This document shows, in pieces, positions 25,593-35,108 of a DNA stretch of 44,401 nt; position 1 is the stretch's first letter; every line of letters begins with the position of its first letter. A program made the position numbers and the translations under genes. A model generated the notes under the pieces. It was not told the DNA's origin, did not search any database, and saw only the letters and a program-made list of their open reading frames with translations. The stretch is from Alphaproteobacteria bacterium (GTDB lineage Bacteria > Pseudomonadota > Alphaproteobacteria > Rhizobiales > Hyphomicrobiaceae): NCBI GenBank assembly GCA_018819265.1, contig JAHJQI010000005.1, positions 1 to 44,401 on the forward strand. The letters are read 5' to 3'.

Positions 25593-25744
25593 ATCATCGC
25601 CGCAGCCACCAAGTCGGGCGACCCAATCGGCAACTGGCGCTTGTGTGAGGCTTCGTTGCCACATGGTCGCCACGGCGGCTTGTGTAGCTTGCCGACTTAT
25701 GGTGATTGACGTTTGAACTTGGCGATTCATGACCGGAGGGCATC

Positions 25745-26044
25745 GTGTTTTCAGCACGAGCGACTGTGACGAAATCAGGACTTGGCGGCGCTGCGGCAAT
25801 GGCGGTTTTGGCTCTGGCGGGATGCGCCGGGGACGGCAGCAGCGGTCCTGGGGCCCAGCCTCTCCCGCTTGGATCGTCGTGCGGTTCGATACGTGCAGAA
25901 CTGCGCCGCATGGATAACACCGGCGTTCCTTCCAAGGTGGAAGCGGTCAACGCCGGCCGTCGCGTTTCGGACCGCGATCGCCAACTGGCCAATCGCTACA
26001 ACGAACTCCTCAATCAATATCTTGGCGCGCGCTGTCACACCTGA
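25745..26044 (+). CDS. Small putative lipoprotein, related to the upstream one
   Basis: Protein of 99 residues with a lipobox (LALAGC near residue 27). The mature helical part has the same spacing as the upstream lipoprotein: Cys, ... I-x-A-E-L, G-x-P, a basic residue cluster and LA-x-x-x-x-ELL, then a terminal Cys (GARC). About 55 residues separate the two cysteines in both proteins, so the pair may be ancient duplicates. The start is GTG at 25745, with GGAGGG at 25735-25740 (4-nt spacing). Function unknown; likely anchored in the outer or inner membrane by the acyl group. Confidence 0.72.
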   Translation: MFSARATVTKSGLGGAAAMAVLALAGCAGDGSSGPGAQPLPLGSSCGSIRAELRRMDNTGVPSKVEAVNAGRRVSDRDRQLANRYNELLNQYLGARCHT

Positions 26045-26131
26045 GGCGCGCTGAATCGTGTCTGGATTTAGCTGTCGTTCCTGCGTCGGAATTGGGTTTC
26101 GAACAATCGACGTCCTTTGGAGACTGTGCAA

Positions 26132-26386
26132 ATGGATACCAGGACGCAGCAGATCGTCATCTTCCTTGTCGTAGGTCTTGTGGCAGGCTGGCTCGCCTCC
26201 TTCATCGTGATGGGCGGGGGACTTATCCAGTATCTGGTTTCGGGTGTGATCGGCGCCTTCGTCGGCGGCTATCTTCTCGATCTCCTCGGCATTCGGCTGG
26301 GCATCAAGAACCCGTTGCTGGCGCAGATCGCGACGGCAACCATCGGCGCGATCGTTGTCGTTTTAATTGCCCGTCTGATCAGCTGA
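26132..26386 (+). CDS. GlsB/YeaQ/YmgE-type small membrane protein (copy 1)
   Basis: Small hydrophobic protein of 84 residues with three TM helices, of the transglycosylase-associated protein family (GlsB/YeaQ/YmgE). Glycine motifs GLVAGWLASFIV and VIGAFVGGYLLDLLG are typical, and the C-terminal IGAIVVVLIARLIS ends the last helix. Family members respond to stress and are often found next to PDH or lipA genes. ATG at 26132 with GGAG 9 nt upstream. A second paralog follows after 25 bp. Confidence 0.88.
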   Translation: MDTRTQQIVIFLVVGLVAGWLASFIVMGGGLIQYLVSGVIGAFVGGYLLDLLGIRLGIKNPLLAQIATATIGAIVVVLIARLIS

Positions 26387-26411
26387 AACTGCCAAAGCGA
26401 AGGTCAAATCC

Positions 26412-26684
26412 ATGGATCAAGTCCTTATTTACCTGGAAAACCCTTGGGTCATCATGGCCATCAACGGGCTGATCGCCGGCTATCTGGCCGGACTGCTGCT
26501 CGGCGGCGGCGGACTCATCCGAAATCTTGTCGTTGGCGTTATCGGAGCGGTCCTCGGCGGCAGCCTCGTCCAGATGGGGCTGCTTCAACTGCCTTTCGAC
26601 CTCGGCACCTGGGGCAATCAGATCGTCGTCTCCACGATCGGCGCCGTCATCATCGTCATCATTGCCCGGATCATCGCGCGATAG
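26412..26684 (+). CDS. GlsB/YeaQ/YmgE-type small membrane protein (copy 2)
   Basis: Paralog of the preceding gene, 90 residues, three TM helices. Shared blocks are GLIAGYLAGLLLGGGG, VVGVIGAVLGG and STIGAVIIVIIARIIAR, aligned with the same spacing as copy 1, but the N-terminus (MDQVLIYLENPWVIM) and the central loop differ. The tandem arrangement suggests a duplication. lipA follows after about 127 bp. Confidence 0.88.
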   Translation: MDQVLIYLENPWVIMAINGLIAGYLAGLLLGGGGLIRNLVVGVIGAVLGGSLVQMGLLQLPFDLGTWGNQIVVSTIGAVIIVIIARIIAR

Positions 26685-26811
26685 TGGCGGGCCCCCCGAA
26701 ATAAGACCTTCCGCCCTGTTGAATAAAAACGGGTTTTCGCCAAGTAATGGTCTGCAAGCACCACCCCGGCATGGTGTCGGACGGTGAACGCGGAGGCCGC
26801 AACGCGCAACC

Positions 26812-27783
26812 ATGGTTACCATTCTCGACAATCGATGTTCCGCAAACCCTCCGCGGCATCCCGAAAAGGCGCACCGGCCGGACACCGCCGTCCTGCCGAA
26901 GCCGGCGTGGATCCGCGTGCGTGCGGCGGGGTCGCCGGGATATGCTCGTACCCGCGAAATCGTGCGCGAGAACGGCCTGCACACGGTCTGCGAAGAAGCC
27001 GGCTGCCCCAATATCGGAGAGTGCTGGGAAAAGCGCCACGCCACCATGATGATCATGGGCGACACCTGCACGCGGGCCTGCGCCTTCTGCAACGTACGCA
27101 CCGGCCTTCCCCTGCCGCTCGATCAAAGCGAACCTGGACGTGTCGCAGAAGCGGTGGCCACGCTTGGCCTTGAACATGTCGTCATCACGTCGGTTGACCG
27201 CGACGACCTCGCCGATGGCGGCGCGCAGCACTTCGCCGACGTCATTGCAGCGATCCGGTGCAAAGCGCCGAAGACGACCATTGAAATTCTGACCCCCGAT
27301 TTCCTGCGCAAGGACGGCGCACTCGAAGTCGTGGTGGCCGCACGCCCCGACGTCTTCAACCACAACCTCGAAACGGTACCCGGCCTCTATCTGAAGATCC
27401 GCCCGGGCGCGCGCTATTTCCACTCGCTGCGACTGCTCCAAAGGGTCAAGGAACTCGACCCGGGGATGTTCACGAAGTCCGGCATCATGGTCGGGCTTGG
27501 TGAGGAGCGCGAGCAAGTCCTGCAGCTCATGGACGACCTGCGATCGGCGGATGTCGACTTCCTGACCATCGGACAGTACCTGCAGCCGACGCGCAAACAC
27601 GCCGAGGTCAAACGCTACGTCCCGCCTGAGGAATTCGCAGCCTACCGGCGTACTGCGCTGGCCAAGGGCTTCCTCCTCGTCGCGTCGAGCCCGATGACGC
27701 GGTCGAGCTACCACGCCGGCGACGACTTCGCCAAACTACGCGATGCCCGCCGGCAACTTCACGCCGCGATTTCGACCGGATAG
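26812..27783 (+). CDS. lipA: Lipoyl synthase
   Basis: Radical SAM enzyme that inserts two sulfurs into octanoyl groups on lipoyl-dependent enzymes. The 323-residue protein has the auxiliary cluster cysteines C60, C65 and C71 ([14 protein letters not shown]), the SAM cluster motif C86-X3-C90-X2-C93 (CTRACAFC) and the C-terminal RSSYHA serine that coordinates the auxiliary cluster. The start at 26812 fits the alphaproteobacterial N-terminus (MVTILD ... PRHPEKAH) although the ribosome site GGAGG is rather far away. Its usual partners in this order, the pyruvate dehydrogenase genes, are not upstream here; a coq10-like gene follows. Confidence 0.97.
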   Translation: MVTILDNRCSANPPRHPEKAHRPDTAVLPKPAWIRVRAAGSPGYARTREIVRENGLHTVCEEAGCPNIGECWEKRHATMMIMGDTCTRACAFCNVRTGLPLPLDQSEPGRVAEAVATLGLEHVVITSVDRDDLADGGAQHFADVIAAIRCKAPKTTIEILTPDFLRKDGALEVVVAARPDVFNHNLETVPGLYLKIRPGARYFHSLRLLQRVKELDPGMFTKSGIMVGLGEEREQVLQLMDDLRSADVDFLTIGQYLQPTRKHAEVKRYVPPEEFAAYRRTALAKGFLLVASSPMTRSSYHAGDDFAKLRDARRQLHAAISTG

Positions 27784-27859
27784 CCTTCGGCTAGACGAGC
27801 GCTCGCAGCCGCAGCCGCACCGCCCCGGAGATCATCCCGCGCCAACGAGCAACCGAGGA

Positions 27860-28354
27860 ATGCCGACATTCAATAACCGCCGCCGCCTCGAATTCACTCC
27901 GGCCCAGATGTTCGACCTCGTCGCCGATGTCGAGCGCTACCCCGAGTTCGTACCACTGTGCGAAAGCCTCAAGGTGACTTCCCGCGAAACCCGCGGCGAC
28001 GCCGAGATCGTCGTTGCGAAGATGGGGGTCGGGTACAAGGCGATCCGGGAGTCGTTCGCGACGCGGATAACGTTGCAGCGGGAAAAATACGAGATCCTCG
28101 TCGAGTACCTCGATGGCCCTTTCAGCCATCTGGAGAACCGCTGGCGCTTTTTGCCCGTCGACGATGGCTGCGAGGTGGATTTCTATCTCGACTACGAGTT
28201 CCGCTCGCGCATGCTGGCGCTGGTGATGGGCGCGGTCTTCGACAAAGCGTTCGCCAAGTTTTCTACGGCCTTCGAGGCCCGTGCGGGGAAGATCTACCGA
28301 CCCAGACGCGGCAACCTTGGCTCGCCCGGCACTCCAGCCTGGATTAAGCCGTGA
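27860..28354 (+). CDS. Coq10/RatA-type START-domain protein
   Basis: Protein of 164 residues with a START/polyketide-cyclase-like fold: PAQMFDLVADVERYPEFVPLCESL near the start, LDGPFSHLENRWRFLP and the C-terminal helix (KAFAKFSTAFEARA). The family includes mitochondrial Coq10, which binds ubiquinone, and bacterial RatA. Role probably in quinone handling. ATG at 27860 has GAGG unusually close; the family N-terminus nonetheless fits. Its 3' end overlaps the convergent pncC gene by 11 bp, and it follows lipA after 76 bp, as commonly seen in Hyphomicrobiales. Confidence 0.88.
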   Translation: MPTFNNRRRLEFTPAQMFDLVADVERYPEFVPLCESLKVTSRETRGDAEIVVAKMGVGYKAIRESFATRITLQREKYEILVEYLDGPFSHLENRWRFLPVDDGCEVDFYLDYEFRSRMLALVMGAVFDKAFAKFSTAFEARAGKIYRPRRGNLGSPGTPAWIKP

Positions 28355-28841
28355 GTGCTGCGCGAACGAGATCGAATGCCGCCTTGACGCTGCGCGCGCG
28401 TATCTCTGCGCGCCCCGCATCCCCGAAGCGGCACTCGTTCACGACGACAGGTCCGCCGCGCCGCTGCGCCGCCAGATAGACGAGCCCGACCGGCTTTGCA
28501 GCGCTGCCTCCGCCAGGTCCCGCAATCCCCGTCACCGACACCGAGACGCCGGCTGGAAGAGCCGCCCTCAATGCGCCTGCCGCCATCTCACGAGCGACTT
28601 CTTCGCTCACCGCGCCATGTCTGCCGATCAGTTCGGCCGGCACCCCCAACACGTCCGTCTTGGCCTCGTTCGAGTAAGTGACGAAGCCTCGCTCAACGAC
28701 GTCGGAAGACCCCGCGACCGAAGTCAGCGCGGCGCAGACCAGTCCACCCGTGCAGCTTTCCGCCGAAACGAAACGCAGGCCCGCCGCCCGCAACTCAACG
28801 AGCAGCCTTGCAGCATCCAACAGAATGTCATCGCGCAACAT
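28344..28841 (-). CDS. pncC: Nicotinamide-nucleotide amidohydrolase (CinA C-terminal type)
   Basis: Protein of 165 residues consisting only of the CinA C-terminal domain, which deamidates NMN to nicotinic acid mononucleotide. Family blocks: FVSAESCTGGLVCAALTSVAGSS (conserved ESCTGG), GFVTYSNEAKTDVLGV, HGAVSEEVAREMA and GIAGPGGGSAAKPVG. The N-terminal molybdopterin-like domain of full CinA is absent, as in many alphaproteobacteria. ATG at 28841 has GAGA nearby. The gene converges on the coq10-like gene with 11 bp overlap, which is usual for this neighbourhood. It is 112 bp from the MarR gene on the same strand. Confidence 0.93.
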   Translation of the reverse strand: MLRDDILLDAARLLVELRAAGLRFVSAESCTGGLVCAALTSVAGSSDVVERGFVTYSNEAKTDVLGVPAELIGRHGAVSEEVAREMAAGALRAALPAGVSVSVTGIAGPGGGSAAKPVGLVYLAAQRRGGPVVVNECRFGDAGRAEIRARSVKAAFDLVRAALTA

Positions 28842-28953
28842 CGTACTCTCGCTTTGCACATGGCTCACACGATAAAGGGGCACGCAACGCGCACCCCCGC
28901 AAGCCCACCATGAGATCGGACGTGCCCGCTTCAGCAGCGGAGATGACCGCAAT

Positions 28954-29445
28954 CTAAGGCGTTATCAGTTTTTCGGCATGGGCCAGCAGATCGTCGAGCA
29001 CGTCCCGCGTCTCGAGACCGAGGATCGCGTTCGAGCGCTGCTGGGCTTCCTTCCAGATCGGAAACGCTTCGACGAGAACGGCCTGCCCTTTCGCGGTGAG
29101 GTGCAGGCCGCGACCGCGGCGCCCGGCGGGCGGGTCCATCACGATATGGCCCAGTGCCAACAGGCGCTTGAGATTGCGCGACAGCGTCGACTTCTCGATG
29201 TCGAGTTCGTGGCCGATCTCGACGGCGGTGATGCCGTCGCGGGCGGCGAGCTGCGCCAGCAAGGTATACTGGCTGGCGGTAATGCCGAGCGGCCGCAGTA
29301 CATCGTCGTAGAGGCGCGTCACGATGCGCGACAACTGCCGGATGCGCGTTGCAAGACACGAAGACGACGCCGCCTCGGCGATCTCACGCATCGAGGCCTG
29401 GCTCGCGCCGATCGGCCGCTCAAGCGTTCCTGTTGCTAGCTGCAT
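28954..29445 (-). CDS. MarR-family transcriptional regulator
   Basis: Winged-helix regulator of 163 residues. The DNA-binding region reads ITASQYTLLAQLAARDGITAVEIGHELDIEKSTLSRNLKRLLALGHI and the wing is DPPAGRRGRGLHLTAKG, the typical MarR sequence; N- and C-terminal helices form the dimer. The ATG at 29445 has GGGAGA about 7 nt upstream; ATG at 29493 would add 16 residues with no ribosome site. Its targets and ligand are unknown. It lies between ispDF and pncC on the same strand and might control its own operon or a distant set. MarR genes are not a standard part of this neighbourhood, so it may be a local addition (inference). Confidence 0.9.
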   Translation of the reverse strand: MQLATGTLERPIGASQASMREIAEAASSSCLATRIRQLSRIVTRLYDDVLRPLGITASQYTLLAQLAARDGITAVEIGHELDIEKSTLSRNLKRLLALGHIVMDPPAGRRGRGLHLTAKGQAVLVEAFPIWKEAQQRSNAILGLETRDVLDDLLAHAEKLITP

Positions 29446-29556
29446 GTTGGCTTCTCCCACAGCGTCCGTCCCTTTTTGGTCATACAACCCCATGTCATAA
29501 TTGGATGCCGCGATTCTCGCATGGAGGTCAACGCTTCGAGGGCAATCGGTTGGGCC

Positions 29557-30747
29557 TTAATCGACGATCGGAAGGCGCACGCTCGCGCTTGCCATCGCGG
29601 CAATGCCTTCGCGCCGCCCGGTAAAGCCGAGGCCTTCGGTGGTTGTCGCCTTGACGCCGACACGGCCGATGTCGAGTTCGAGAATTTCCGCGATGGCCTT
29701 GCGCATCGCGTCCCGGTGCGGTCCGATCTTCGGCAATTCACACAGCAACGTGACGTCGACATTGACGATCGAACCACCGCGCTCGGCAACGCGCCGCGCG
29801 GCGTCCGAGAGAAACCGCTGCGAAGCCGCGCCCTTCCATTGCGGATCGCTTGGCGGGAAATGCGCCCCGATATCCCCATCACCGATGGCGCCCAGGATCG
29901 AATCGGTCAGCGCATGCAACCCGACATCGGCATCCGAATGCCCCTCGAGCCGGAAATCGTTCGGGATCGCGACCCCGCACAACCAAACTTCATTGCCGGG
30001 CGCGAAGCGGTGAACATCGAACCCGGTTCCCGTCCGGATCTCCGTTGCCCGAGCAGTCTCCGCTGCCATTAATCGTTGCGCCATTTCGAGATCCTCCGCG
30101 GTCGTAATCTTTTCGTTTCGATTCGAGCCTTCGGTCAGCGCCACCCTCAACCCGGCCCACTCGGCAATCGATGCGTCGTCGGTGAACTCGCTGCAGCCCT
30201 CAGCTGCGGCCCGGCAATGTGCGCGAAGGATGTCGTCGAAGCGGAAGCCCTGCGGCGTCTGCGCACGCCAGAGTGACTGGCGTGGCACCGTTGCCGCGAT
30301 GATGCCGGAGGCATTCGCCTGTTTGAGGGTGTCGGCAACCTGGACAGCGGCAATCGCGCCGTCATGCTCATCCAGTCCGCGAAGAACGCCCTCGATGATT
30401 CCGGAAGATACGAATGGGCGGGCAGCATCGTGGATGAGGACGCGCTCCACACGTTGACCGGCGAGCGCTTGCAGCCCGCGCAGAACGCTTTCCTGGCGTG
30501 TCGCACCGCCAACCACAGGTGGCGCGAGCCTGTCGCCGAATGCGGCGGCGACGCCCGCATATTCGGCTGCGTCGTCGCGGTGGATCACCACTTTCACGCT
30601 GCAAATCCCGGGATGGTCGAGGAACGCGGCAATGGCGTAGCTCAACAAGGGCCGACCAGCGAGATCGGCATACTGCTTGGGGGCCCCGCTGGAGGCCGCG
30701 GCCCGCGTTCCCCGGCCTGCTGCCACGATCAACGCCACTGTTTTCAC
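29557..30747 (-). CDS. ispDF: Bifunctional IspD/IspF (MEP pathway)
   Basis: Fused enzyme of 396 residues for two steps of non-mevalonate isoprenoid synthesis. The IspD part (about 1-225) activates MEP with CTP: LIVAAGRGTRAAA, GAPKQYADLAG, VLIHDAARPFV. The IspF part (about 235-396) makes the cyclodiphosphate: GTGFDVHRF (zinc D and H), LEGHSDADVGLHALTD and GVKATTTEGLGFTGR. The start is GTG at 30747, with AAGG 9 nt upstream. The frame remains open far upstream, across dusB on the other strand, but that is a shadow. The fusion is typical of alphaproteobacteria; it is divergent from dusB. Confidence 0.97.
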   Translation of the reverse strand: MKTVALIVAAGRGTRAAASSGAPKQYADLAGRPLLSYAIAAFLDHPGICSVKVVIHRDDAAEYAGVAAAFGDRLAPPVVGGATRQESVLRGLQALAGQRVERVLIHDAARPFVSSGIIEGVLRGLDEHDGAIAAVQVADTLKQANASGIIAATVPRQSLWRAQTPQGFRFDDILRAHCRAAAEGCSEFTDDASIAEWAGLRVALTEGSNRNEKITTAEDLEMAQRLMAAETARATEIRTGTGFDVHRFAPGNEVWLCGVAIPNDFRLEGHSDADVGLHALTDSILGAIGDGDIGAHFPPSDPQWKGAASQRFLSDAARRVAERGGSIVNVDVTLLCELPKIGPHRDAMRKAIAEILELDIGRVGVKATTTEGLGFTGRREGIAAMASASVRLPIVD

Positions 30748-30921
30748 GCCCGGAAACCTTTCTCTTGGCGCCCCGATGATCCACCTGACCTGCACACCCA
30801 TATCGCCTGTGTACAGCAATTCGGCCGTCCAAGAACGAGGCTTGCGCAAATCGAAGTGCGGACATAAACTGCACAGAACATCGGCAGAAATCCCAAGTGC
30901 ATAATAATTACGCAGAGGCGA

Positions 30922-31944
30922 ATGCGAAAAACACCGAAAGGCCGGCTCTCGATCGGGGCCCTTGAACTGGCCAACAGGGCCGTACTGGCGCCGATGTCCG
31001 GGGTCAGCGACCTGCCTTTCCGAACATTGGCGAGTGAACTGGGGGCGGGGCTCGTCGTCTCCGAGATGGTCGCCAGCGAAGAACTCGTCGCCCGCCGACG
31101 GGACGTTTTGCGCCGCGCCGAAGGCAGCAACATCAATCCATTCGTCATTCAGCTCGCCGGGCGCGAAGCCCGCTGGATGGGAGAAGGGGCGCGCCTCGCT
31201 CGCGATTCGGGTGCCGATATCATCGACATCAACATGGGTTGTCCTGCCCGCGAAGTGACGGGAAAGCTCTGCGGCAGCGCCCTCATGCGCGATCTCGACC
31301 ACGCCGTGACCCTCATCGATGCCGTCGTCGGCGCGGTCAATGTGCCGGTGACTTTGAAGATGCGGCTGGGGTGGGACGAGGCCAATATCAACGCTCCCGA
31401 ACTGGCCCGCCGTGCCGAGGCAAGTGGCGTCAGGCTCGTAACCGTTCATGGCCGCACGCGCTGCCAGTTCTACAAGGGCACCGCAGATTGGGCCCGGGTC
31501 AGCGCGGTGAAGGCGGCCGTCGGGATACCGGTCATCGTCAACGGCGATATCGTCACCCTCGCAGACGCCGACCGCGCCCTCGAACTCTCGGGTGCCGACG
31601 GCGTCATGATCGGGCGCGGCGCCTATGGCGCACCCTGGCACCCTGGCCGCGTCGGCAGCTACCTCGAAACCGGAAGGGATCCCGGCCCGCCGTCGATCGC
31701 CGCGCAGGGCGACATCGCGATCCGGCACGTCGAAGCGATGCTGTCCCACTACGGGATCTTCCTCGGTCTGCGCAATGCGCGCAAACACATCGGCTGGTAT
31801 CTGGAGCAATCGGGCGCATCGGCGGCAACCGTCAAGTCGTGGCGCTCGAAGCTCTGCACGGAGACCGATCCCGCGCGCGCAATCCAGGGGCTCAAGACGT
31901 TCTACGACTTGCAGCAGACCCGCCCCAGCGAGGCGGCAGCATGA
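30922..31944 (+). CDS. dusB: tRNA-dihydrouridine synthase B
   Basis: FMN enzyme of 340 residues that reduces U to D in tRNA. The TIM-barrel start [19 protein letters not shown], the catalytic Cys C107 in [35 protein letters not shown] and VNGDIVT followed by [13 protein letters not shown] are clear. The C-terminal helical tRNA-binding domain (about 250-330) is present. ATG at 30922 with AGAGG just upstream. The stop overlaps the ntrB start by 4 nt (ATGA), so translation is coupled; in enterics the equivalent position is held by dusB-fis, while the dusB-ntrB order is usual in alphaproteobacteria. Confidence 0.96.
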   Translation: MRKTPKGRLSIGALELANRAVLAPMSGVSDLPFRTLASELGAGLVVSEMVASEELVARRRDVLRRAEGSNINPFVIQLAGREARWMGEGARLARDSGADIIDINMGCPAREVTGKLCGSALMRDLDHAVTLIDAVVGAVNVPVTLKMRLGWDEANINAPELARRAEASGVRLVTVHGRTRCQFYKGTADWARVSAVKAAVGIPVIVNGDIVTLADADRALELSGADGVMIGRGAYGAPWHPGRVGSYLETGRDPGPPSIAAQGDIAIRHVEAMLSHYGIFLGLRNARKHIGWYLEQSGASAATVKSWRSKLCTETDPARAIQGLKTFYDLQQTRPSEAAA

Positions 31945-33368
31945 CGACCAGACAGCATCAAGCTTCCAGAACCGCAAAGAAGAGCGCGCGAAAACCGGCA
32001 GTGTCGCGGGCCAAGGCGGTCGCCTCCGAGCCCGCTGCAATCGAGACCAAGCCTGCGAAGACCGCCAAGGTCAAGGCGGGGTCCAAGTCTAATCGTTCTC
32101 GTGCCACCGAACCGCAACCGGCTCCCGCTCCCGGTCCAGTTTCGGCGCCTGCTGCCGCGCGCGGCACCCCGGCAGGCGAAGTTTCTGGTCCCAGCCCGCA
32201 GGAAGCGGCCCCGAAACCGCGGCTGGACGGCGTCACGATGGCAGCGTCGATCGGACACGAGCAGTTGCTGAATGCGCTGCCCCACCCGGTCGTGGTGATC
32301 GCCCAGGACAATGCGTTCGTTTATGCAAACGTCGCGGCCGAAGCGTTTTTTTCGACCTCGGTCGCCATGCTGCGCCGCATCCGCCTCGATGACGTCATTG
32401 CTTTCGGATGTCCGCTGCTCTCCCTGATCGAGCAGGTGCGCCGCGACCGCGCGACCGTCAATGAATACGGCATCGAAATCGTCACGCCCCGATTTACCGG
32501 GCCGAAGATGGTCGACGTCTACGGCGGCCCCTTCTCCGACCGGCCGGGACACGTGGTGCTGATGCTGCAGCAGCGCTCGATGGCGCAAATGATCGAGCGC
32601 CAACTCACGCACCGCGCGGCGGCGCGTTCCGTCTCCGGCATGGCCGGGATCCTTGCCCACGAGATCAAGAACCCGCTTTCAGGGATACGCGGGGCTGCCC
32701 AGCTGCTCGAAGTAAACCTCAGCGATGAAGACCGCATTCTCTCGCAGCTCATCTGCAACGAGACCGATCGCATCCGCGCGCTCCTCGACCGCATGGAGGT
32801 GTTTGGCGACGAACGGCCGCTCAAGAAGGAGCCGGTCAATATCCACGACGTGCTCGATCACGTTCGCCAGCTGGCCATCGCCGGGTTTGCGCGCAACATC
32901 TCCATCGTCGCCGACTACGACCCGTCGCTGCCCGCCGTTCCAGCCAATCGCGACAAGCTCGTCCAGGCGTTCCTCAATCTCGTCAAGAACTCCGCCGAAG
33001 CGATCGGCCCTGAAGCCGACAACGGGCGTATCGTCATTACGACTTCCTTCCGCCCCGGTGTGCGCATCTGCGTGCCGGGGTCGGGAGCGCGCATATCGCT
33101 GCCGCTGATGATCGAAATCCAGGATAACGGACCCGGCGTGCCCGACGCGATCCAGGAGCACATGTTCGATCCGTTCGTCACCTCGAAAACGAACGGTACC
33201 GGCCTTGGGCTGGCACTGGTCGCCAAGCTTATCGCCGATCACGGCGGCACCATCGAGTGCGACAGCGAACCTCAGAAAACAATCTTCCGGATCCTTCTGC
33301 CGATGCAGGAAGCTCCGGCAAGGCGTGCCCCCAAAACCGCAACCGAGCATCCCAGGATAGAGGAATAA
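31941..33368 (+). CDS. ntrB: Nitrogen sensor histidine kinase NtrB with long N-terminal extension
   Basis: PAS-containing kinase of 475 residues that phosphorylates or dephosphorylates NtrC. A PAS domain (about 105-215) is followed by the H-box [21 protein letters not shown] (phospho-His H240), the N-box [11 protein letters not shown], and DNGPGVPD and [12 protein letters not shown] for ATP. About 100 residues before the PAS domain are low-complexity (Ala, Pro, Lys, Arg), longer than in usual NtrB (about 380 aa). The start overlaps the dusB stop by 4 nt; an in-frame ATG at 32238 (codon 100) would remove the extension. The PII contact surface is expected in the catalytic domain. ntrC follows after 9 nt. 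Confidence 0.95.
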   Translation: MTTRQHQASRTAKKSARKPAVSRAKAVASEPAAIETKPAKTAKVKAGSKSNRSRATEPQPAPAPGPVSAPAAARGTPAGEVSGPSPQEAAPKPRLDGVTMAASIGHEQLLNALPHPVVVIAQDNAFVYANVAAEAFFSTSVAMLRRIRLDDVIAFGCPLLSLIEQVRRDRATVNEYGIEIVTPRFTGPKMVDVYGGPFSDRPGHVVLMLQQRSMAQMIERQLTHRAAARSVSGMAGILAHEIKNPLSGIRGAAQLLEVNLSDEDRILSQLICNETDRIRALLDRMEVFGDERPLKKEPVNIHDVLDHVRQLAIAGFARNISIVADYDPSLPAVPANRDKLVQAFLNLVKNSAEAIGPEADNGRIVITTSFRPGVRICVPGSGARISLPLMIEIQDNGPGVPDAIQEHMFDPFVTSKTNGTGLGLALVAKLIADHGGTIECDSEPQKTIFRILLPMQEAPARRAPKTATEHPRIEE

Positions 33369-33377
33369 GGATCGGCC

Positions 33378-34823
33378 ATGGCCCGCGGAACAGTTCTGAT
33401 CGCCGACGACGACACCGCCATCCGTACGGTGCTCAACCAGGCGCTCGCACGCGCCGGCTACGCACCGCGCGCTACAGGCAATGCCGCCACGCTCTGGCGC
33501 TGGGCCAGCGAAGGCGAAGGCGACGTCATCATAACGGATGTCGTCATGCCCGACGAAAACGCCTTCGACCTCATCCCGCGCCTGAAGAAGATCCGGCCGG
33601 AATTGCCGATCATCGTCATGAGCGCCCAGAACACCTTGATGACGGCGCTGACGGCGGCCGAGCGCGGCGCCTTCGAATATCTGCCGAAGCCCTTCGACAT
33701 CAACGAAGTCGTCGCAGTTGTCGGCCGCGCGCTGCGCGAACCCGTGCGCAAACCGAATCGAGCCATGATCGAAGGGGAGAGCGAAGACCTTCCCCTCATC
33801 GGCCGCTCGCCTGCGATGCAGGAAATTTATCGCACCCTCGCACGGCTGACGCAGAGCGATTTGACGGTTCTCATCACCGGAGAAAGCGGCACCGGCAAGG
33901 AACTCGTCGCCCAGGTGCTGCATGAACACGGCAAGCGGCGCAACGGCTCGTTCGTCGCACTCAACATGGCGGCCATTCCGCGCGAACTCATCGAAAGCGA
34001 ACTCTTCGGGCACGAAAAAGGCGCCTTCACCGGAGCCCAGAACCGGACCCAGGGTCGTTTCGAGCAGGCCGAGGGCGGCACGCTGTTTCTCGACGAGATC
34101 GGTGACATGCCGCTCGAAGCCCAGACCCGCCTGCTGCGCGTTCTCCAGCAGGGCGAATACACAACCGTCGGCGGTCGCACCCCAATCAAGTCGAATGTCC
34201 GCATCATTGCCGCGACCCACCGCGACCTGCGCTCGCAGATCCAGCAAGGGCTGTTCCGCGAAGACCTCTACTATCGCCTGAACGTCGTGCCTCTACGGTT
34301 GCCGCCGCTGCGCGAACGCCTCGAAGACGTTGGGGATCTCGTCCGCCACTTCCTGCGCCGCTGCGCCGCCGAAGGCCTTGGCCAGCGCGCCATCGAGACC
34401 GCGGCGATCGAACGCCTGCGCCAGTATCGCTGGCCGGGCAACGTGCGCGAACTTGAAAACTTCGTGCGCCGTCTCGTCGCCCTCAACAGCGAAGAGACCC
34501 TCACCAGGGAACTCGTCGACCGCGAACTGCACGATGCCGCCCCGCAGAACAGCCACGATACCGGCAACGACCAGGCCAGTCTCGGCGAACTCGTGGAGCG
34601 CCATCTCGCCGAGTATTTTGCCGAGTACGGCAGCGAACTGCCGCCGTCCGGGATCTATGAGCGCATCATCCGCGAAGTCGAAAAGCCGCTGCTGACAGCC
34701 GCGCTGACGGCCACCCGTGGCAATCAGATCCGCGCTGCCGAACTTCTCGGCCTCAACCGCAATACATTGCGCTCGCGCATCAAGCTGCTTGACATCCAGG
34801 TGTTCCGCTCGCCGGCAAACTAG
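33378..34823 (+). CDS. ntrC: Nitrogen response regulator NtrC
   Basis: Sigma-54 activator of 481 residues. Receiver with D54 (ITDVVMPDE) and the conserved K103 (YLPKPFD); AAA+ domain with Walker A GESGTGKE (168-175), the sigma-54 contact loop GAFTGA (215-220) and Walker [10 protein letters not shown]-terminal Fis-type HTH with [32 protein letters not shown]. All functional elements are present, so it should activate genes such as glnA and glnB under nitrogen limitation. AAGGA lies 6 nt before ATG. The stop overlaps a short CTAG palindrome. It is upstream of ntrY. Confidence 0.98.
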   Translation: MARGTVLIADDDTAIRTVLNQALARAGYAPRATGNAATLWRWASEGEGDVIITDVVMPDENAFDLIPRLKKIRPELPIIVMSAQNTLMTALTAAERGAFEYLPKPFDINEVVAVVGRALREPVRKPNRAMIEGESEDLPLIGRSPAMQEIYRTLARLTQSDLTVLITGESGTGKELVAQVLHEHGKRRNGSFVALNMAAIPRELIESELFGHEKGAFTGAQNRTQGRFEQAEGGTLFLDEIGDMPLEAQTRLLRVLQQGEYTTVGGRTPIKSNVRIIAATHRDLRSQIQQGLFREDLYYRLNVVPLRLPPLRERLEDVGDLVRHFLRRCAAEGLGQRAIETAAIERLRQYRWPGNVRELENFVRRLVALNSEETLTRELVDRELHDAAPQNSHDTGNDQASLGELVERHLAEYFAEYGSELPPSGIYERIIREVEKPLLTAALTATRGNQIRAAELLGLNRNTLRSRIKLLDIQVFRSPAN

Positions 34824-34838
34824 AGCAGCTGCTCTGGA
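34821..34838. repeat. CTAG-type remnant at the ntrC stop
   Basis: CTAGAGCAGCTGCTCTGG: short palindrome that uses the ntrC stop codon TAG. It shares the AGAGCA arms with the larger copies and looks like a stump of the same repeat family. Its small size means the assignment is tentative. Confidence 0.45.
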
Positions 34839-35108
34839 GATTCTTTCCGATCGCGTCGCTCTATCGCGCCAACAAGCAAGGCGTCATTTTAGTCACGCCC
34901 GCCACCAGCTTGCCACAGTTGGGGAGTGAAACCCTAGCCAACGTTGGCGAAAACGTCGCGAATTTGCCACGGACTGCCGCGAATTGTGTTGTGTCCACGC
35001 TCCACTGTGGCGTGGGCACCAGCGCTTCGGAAAATCGTACAACTCACGTTGGCCCCGGATTTCCGTGAAAGCGCACCGGTGCAACCGCGCACCGCCCGGA
35101 GAACACCG

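Noticed and set aside
30748..32040. Upstream extension of the ispDF frame to 827 codons
   Set aside because: The extension is antisense to dusB and ntrB; IspD begins at the GTG at 30747 with its own ribosome site.
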